A stretch of DNA of 9,629 nt. It comes from Candidatus Gastranaerophilales bacterium. Its GTDB lineage: Bacteria; Cyanobacteriota; Vampirovibrionia; Gastranaerophilales; Gastranaerophilaceae. Numbering within the stretch: position 1 is the stretch's first letter; each line of letters begins with the position of its first letter. Both the position numbers and the translations under genes were made by a program. Of this stretch, positions 9,101-9,629 are shown in pieces. The stretch spans positions 1 to 9,629 of the forward strand of contig JAJPXE010000135.1 in assembly GCA_021205645.1 (NCBI GenBank). Direction: 5' to 3'. The notes under the pieces are model-generated. The model did not search any database. It was not told where the DNA came from and saw nothing but the letters and a program-made list of their open reading frames with translations.

Positions 9101-9629
9101 GTCTACACCGGTTGTTCCGAAGAAATAATCGTCGTATACTATATATTCAGGTACTGATTCATCAAGATATCTGTCCACGGTATATTTAGTTTCTTCTTTC
9201 AATTCATCGCTCAGGGCAAGATTTATATCATACGTTCCGTCCTCATTTGCGGAGTCGGTTCTGTTTAATACTTTTAAGGTATATGTGGCATCTATATCAC
9301 TTGAAGCCATACCTGTTAACGATGTTATTAAAATTGTACCGCTTGAACCTGCTCCTACTGTTATTGTATCTGCCTGTTCTTCAATAATATTCAGATCAAT
9401 GGCTAAAGATAGAATTGTTTCCGTTTCGGTCGGAATTGTCAGGACTCCGAGATTAAAGTTTGATATTTCACCATCTGTCAGGTTAATATATGAATCCGTC
9501 GATGTAACATAAACTTTATCAAGGTTTTCATCAGCAATTATCAATGTAGACGGCAGAATTTCTTGTCCGCTTATATTAAGAGTACCGGCGGTTGCGTAGA
9601 TGGATCCGGAGATAGTGTCATATTCTTCG
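1..9629 (-). CDS. Giant repetitive beta-helical surface protein, internal fragment open at both ends (autotransporter/Pmp-like)
   Basis: One frame on the minus strand is open through the entire window: 3,209 complete codons from 9628 down to 2, with no stop and no credible start. The translation is a succession of short strands ending in turns such as NxGTI, SGTLNI and GGAIY, which is the pattern of right-handed parallel beta-helices in secreted adhesins and autotransporter passengers. By hand count there are three Cys (residues 940, 2394, 2515) and four Trp (710, 785, 1012, 1288); Asp and Glu far outnumber Lys and Arg. Five copies of a 261-279 residue module (U1-U5) divide the chain into variable segments (V1-V5). 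Signal peptide, membrane anchor and any autotransporter barrel must lie outside, so type V secretion is an inference. It could instead be exported and anchored by another route. The gene is unknown to me by name; surface location and beta-helix fold are likely, and the ligand is not determinable. Confidence 0.93.
176..961 (-). repeat. Module U5: capping/linker repeat, copy 5 (262 aa), the most diverged
   Basis: Residues 2890-3151. The start (INLTGEINNATAILNGAVIT) only loosely matches DTISGxItAxSGTLNI, and the LxIADEN motif is lost. The rest follows the order: YSIDLILDTDDDGSISV, SDKINVGENSQGSITLYDI, then YYVTDTDFIGSIGFSIN (FIGSIG 458-475) and DTLVALN (from 403). It ends RSFNFTSDADVYTV, GITGAGTVYIN (from 301), DGYSGFEV and LYINDATL. 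Two prolines (NNPID, NPGG). The loop DTDDDGSISVTSD (716-754) is longer and more acidic than in other copies and resembles a calcium-binding loop, without an acidic residue at the usual twelfth position. Confidence 0.75.
962..1110 (-). other. V4 end: strand pattern resembling the region after Pmp GGAI repeats
   Basis: Follows the last GGAI copy (the TISGNYTN strand at about 1115-1141 leads in). It reads QGIYIDGTNITMTINVENDG, then VYTIEDNIDGSSN and YLTSNTSGT. In chlamydial Pmps, GGAI repeats are followed by a gN....NaIhl....l.A..g..I.fyDpI pattern; the match here is by motif shape only. It then passes directly into INLTGEI, the start of U5. Confidence 0.5.
1111..1864 (-). repeat. Chlamydia Pmp-like beta-helix: eight GG(A/V)I motifs alternating with FxxN
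   Basis: Eight GG(A/V)I motifs start at 1837, 1756, 1678, 1585, 1462, 1366, 1282 and 1198, spaced 26-41 residues apart. Between them are FxxN-type motifs (FQNN, FYNN, FEYN, FTGN, FNSN, FENN, FTGN). This alternation is the hallmark of the chlamydial polymorphic membrane protein repeat family (Pfam Chlam_PMP, PF02415), which also occurs in giant surface proteins of other bacteria and some archaea. In Chlamydia these motifs support adhesion, but function here is inferred only from the family. Only this segment of the window carries them. The most regular copies are at 1271-1366, each reading GGAIYNTG, which suggests recent local duplication. Confidence 0.85.
1943..2740 (-). repeat. Module U4: capping/linker repeat, copy 4 (266 aa)
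   Basis: Residues 2297-2562. Order: DTISGNITAISGELSIT, LTIADEN, EGEADTITVASGSTGTITI, CDLNGL, VLNRADSANADGSYDINLAL and SYYDEYTGIYDV. Next come DTDFIGTTG (ending just below 2222), DTLHAVN (from 2164) and RSFTMTG. Last are TTGAGIITING (from 2074), SVINMNKYSGF and LTIQNITI. It carries two of the three Cys (2394 and 2515) and one proline. The end differs from other copies: the usual LLSNNENAITNLNN entry is replaced by a different entry that leads into the Pmp-like GGAI repeats of V4. U4 is closest to U1 in its middle part. Confidence 0.8.
2921..3109 (-). repeat. Three-rung 63 aa unit, V3 copy c
   Basis: Starts TSEDEETAGSIITTGSTVFN, then GTVTNTANTALSVYNTTNF, then NDTVYNKGTINTSGTTNF. The preceding 189 bp (3110-3298) hold a close relative in which the acidic start is missing (NTGTITIAGSTSFNGTV). 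The last two rungs of these neighbours form the DNA repeat at 2952-3067 and 3141-3256. Confidence 0.68.
2952..3067 (-). repeat. Direct DNA repeat, copy 1 (116 bp, partner 3141-3256)
   Basis: Aligned without gaps to 3141-3256 at an offset of exactly 189 bp (63 codons). About 99 of 116 positions match by hand count, near 85%. It encodes NGTVTNTANTALSVYNTTNF and the following rung. The frame-preserving offset and higher identity than other rungs mark this as one of the younger duplications in the gene. Confidence 0.8.
3141..3256 (-). repeat. Direct DNA repeat, copy 2 (116 bp, partner 2952-3067)
   Basis: Partner of the repeat at 2952-3067. It encodes NGTVTNTANADLSVYDTTEF and NDTVYNTGTINTSG. Both copies start at plus-strand CCCGATGTA and end at TAGAACC. 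Confidence 0.8.
3413..3598 (-). repeat. Three-rung 62 aa unit, V3 copy b
   Basis: Starts GKDSDNIAAITLTGTNTING, then TVTNDEYSIMNVSGSTEF and NSGDINSTGNVSF. It keeps the acidic start, the N(N/D)EY second rung and the spacing of copy a, but has diverged strongly in DNA sequence. Confidence 0.62.
3956..4141 (-). repeat. Three-rung 62 aa unit, V3 copy a
   Basis: Starts GTDENSTASITTNGTTTFNG, followed by a rung beginning SVSNNEYGIITTNGETTF and a third rung NAGALNLNDTTTFN. Aligns without gaps with copy b (3413-3598) over 62 positions, and with copy c (2921-3109), which has one extra residue at its start. Confidence 0.65.
4547..5329 (-). repeat. Module U3: capping/linker repeat, copy 3 (261 aa)
   Basis: Residues 1434-1694. 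Order of motifs: DTISGQITASSGTLNIT, LYIADEN, STIDLT, EYEHDTINVSTSSGTIII and SELNGL. Next come SSNLKLDLTDEIKEYY, NIYTVETYL, SDLIGQTGIDIN (LIGQTG region 4826-4846) and DTLYAVN (from 4771). Last are RIFTF, GETGSGIFTFNG (from 4681), SILDMDGYAAF and ANNLTIQ. It is the shortest copy and lacks most of the VLNR.DSAN stretch. Two prolines (LQPKD, LTPR). The highly regular motif order relative to the other four copies shows common descent by internal duplication. Confidence 0.8.
5330..5797 (-). repeat. V2 end: two tandem 75-81 aa repeats (GTLxL..xDxWxG type)
   Basis: Residues 1278-1433. Copy 1 (5573-5797) has GTLTLDENDSWAG, then KIILESDSSVLTIKNI. Copy 2 (5330-5572) has INDGDLFAG, AITLTSGTLNYSDL and TTGGTLNIESGTLSI. 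They match the pair at the end of V1; Trp is kept in copy 1 (residue 1288) and replaced by Phe in copy 2. As in V1 they sit directly before a U module, so these repeats and the following module probably form one structural end-piece. Confidence 0.7.
5798..6226 (-). repeat. V2 ladder: short Asn/Ser/Thr beta-helix rungs
   Basis: Residues 1135-1277. The entry NASTALLSNNNDAISTLNNV is shared with V1 and V3, followed by IIAIENNYGTVTLNSSTVS. A short ladder follows (TAELNVSGITELNYIYNSG, then EITLNGTTTLKDDIDGDG). It is far shorter than the ladders of V1 and V3 and lacks their acidic three-rung unit, which explains most of the short spacing between U2 and U3. DDIDGDG is an acidic turn that could bind a metal, but no full motif is present. 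No proline or Cys. Confidence 0.7.
6227..7063 (-). repeat. Module U2: capping/linker repeat, copy 2 (279 aa)
   Basis: Residues 856-1134, the longest copy. It starts DTLDGTINAQSGTL, then LVIDDEN, EIDLT and the acidic DCDVENDLVDSIAVG leading to NSSGVLTISEF. It has NTWTVETY, YTVEDTNFIGTIG (FIGTIG at 6518-6535) and DTLYSVN (from 6457). It then has RIYVITEAKTV, GETGSG (from 6361), SIIDMNGYSAF and LTINNLTV. The central YTISRSETKEFTILYRTASG stretch is where the extra residues lie; the VLNR.DSAN motif of U1 and U4 is not recognisable here. It has one Cys (residue 940) and one Trp (residue 1012), and no proline. The second half is closest to U3 (GETGSG, SI(I/L)DM(N/D)GY(S/A)AF). Confidence 0.8.
7064..7555 (-). 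repeat. V1 end: two tandem 81-83 aa repeats with GD(S/N)WxG motif
   Basis: Residues 692-855. Copy 1 (7307-7555) contains GTLNIS, GDSWSG and YIESGTF. Copy 2 (7064-7306) contains GTLNLGSGDNWLG, then INLTSGTMNLNNL, then TTGGSLNIS. Two more copies occur in the same position before U3 (5330-5797). Consensus: GTLxL..gDsW.G.I.L.SGtlnl.nl..ng......GtLnI.sg. The Trp at residues 710 and 785 sit in the shared motif. The regular GTLNI strands suggest a stacked beta-helix region just before each U module, which itself starts with the related DTLDGTINAQSGTL. Confidence 0.7.
7556..8821 (-). repeat. V1 ladder: Asn/Thr/Gly-rich beta-helix rungs
   Basis: Residues 270-691. It begins with a short shared entry (ALLSNNENAITNLNN) also seen after U2 and U3, then runs as rungs of about 18-22 residues of the form nIxNxGxIxtxGtTxF. 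Examples are ITNAGTINLQ and SGTITTSGTTTFNGI. Three acidic loops (SEDDSSGEN, SENDENVN, GTDENSK) interrupt the rungs. The segment is highly similar in order to the first part of V3, including MNIINS and NNFANIINTGS near its start. It contains no proline. The rung length and the Asn and Gly at turns fit a right-handed beta-helix surface body; ligand unknown. Confidence 0.75.
7880..8065 (-). repeat. Three-rung unit, copy in V1
   Basis: About 62 residues starting at GTDENSKATVTTDG, followed by a NNSYSEMTLGGNNTF rung and a third plain rung. It aligns without gaps for roughly its first 54 residues with the units in V3 at 3956-4141, 3413-3598 and 2921-3109. The order is an acidic loop, then a TTxGTTxF rung, then an NN(E/S)Y or equivalent rung, then a plain rung. 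The last part (SSVENRSQF) departs from the pattern. Confidence 0.6.
8822..9619 (-). repeat. Module U1: capping/linker repeat, copy 1 (266 aa)
   Basis: Residues 4-269. The copy opens with DTISG and AGTLNIS, then LIIADEN and an acidic strand region leading to ADTITVGAGSSGTILIT. It continues with VLNRTDSAN, GTYDINLALSDE and a tyrosine-rich stretch ending in FFGTTG (9107-9121). The second half starts at AVN (about 9050), passes RSFHF and GVTGAG (from 8953), and ends in STIDLNGYTGF and LTINDVTI. The first half resembles the strand pattern of autotransporter autochaperone/pertactin-like C-caps (known family pattern: sDxLxV.G...Gt..l.v). The second half looks like the N-terminal entry of a new beta-helix. 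It holds three of the few prolines in the window (LPST, IPTE, VPEY). This copy has some departures from the others: FF instead of FI before GTTG, and the basic stretch FHFRKAS, which is unusual in so acidic a protein. It is closest to U4 around VLNR.DSAN.DG.YDINLALS. Confidence 0.8.

Noticed and set aside
1..9629. Alternative genetic code (UGA read as Trp)
   Set aside because: All four in-frame Trp codons I found are TGG, and no in-frame TGA, TAG or TAA occurs, so the standard code explains everything.
1..9629. Promoters, terminators, riboswitches, tRNA genes or insertion sequences
   Set aside because: The window is coding throughout; AT-rich boxes that look like -10 sites are Asn/Ile/Tyr codons, and no inverted terminal repeats, transposase motifs or tRNA-like folds were recognised by reading.

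Overview
The whole window lies inside one giant gene read on the minus strand. The frame whose codons sit at plus-strand positions 2-4, 5-7, ... 9626-9628 is open from end to end: I translated all 3,209 complete codons by hand and met no TAA, TAG or TGA. Neither the start nor the stop is present; the N-terminus lies to the right of 9629 and the C-terminus to the left of 1. Residue numbers below count from the first full codon (plus 9628-9626) as residue 1. I see no intergenic DNA, RNA gene, promoter, terminator, CRISPR array or mobile element.

The protein is rich in Asn, Thr, Ser, Gly, Ile, Leu and Asp, has only three Cys and four Trp, and is built from short beta-strand repeats. This is the composition of a secreted right-handed beta-helix of the autotransporter/adhesin/Pmp type. 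The DNA is AT-rich (by eye mid-30s % G+C, not computed) and uses the standard code. A bacterium with an outer membrane is the natural host. Giant proteins of this style are known from Elusimicrobiota, Chlamydiae and some gut-associated lineages, but the phylum cannot be fixed from this window.

Layout in protein order (right to left). Module U1 (8822-9619), variable segment V1 (7064-8821), U2 (6227-7063), V2 (5330-6226), U3 (4547-5329), V3 (2741-4546), U4 (1943-2740), V4 (962-1942), U5 (176-961), start of V5 (1-175). The five U modules are diverged copies of one 261-279 residue unit. Its first half resembles the C-terminal capping/autochaperone region of autotransporter passengers (aDtItV..sS.Gti.I). 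Its second half resembles the N-terminal start of a new beta-helix (GeTGsG.ft..G, then IiDmnGYsgF, then LtInNlTi). The V segments are the helix bodies. V1 and V3 carry Asn/Thr/Gly ladders with a 62-63 residue three-rung unit. V1 and V2 end in pairs of 75-83 residue repeats. V4 is a Chlamydia-Pmp-like GGAI/FxxN helix.

The simplest reading is a string of complete passenger-like domains joined head to tail in one polypeptide, with alternating long and short spacing (a higher-order period of about 4.3 kb). It is probably displayed on or released from the cell surface. Ligand, anchor and export route are outside the window and unknown.
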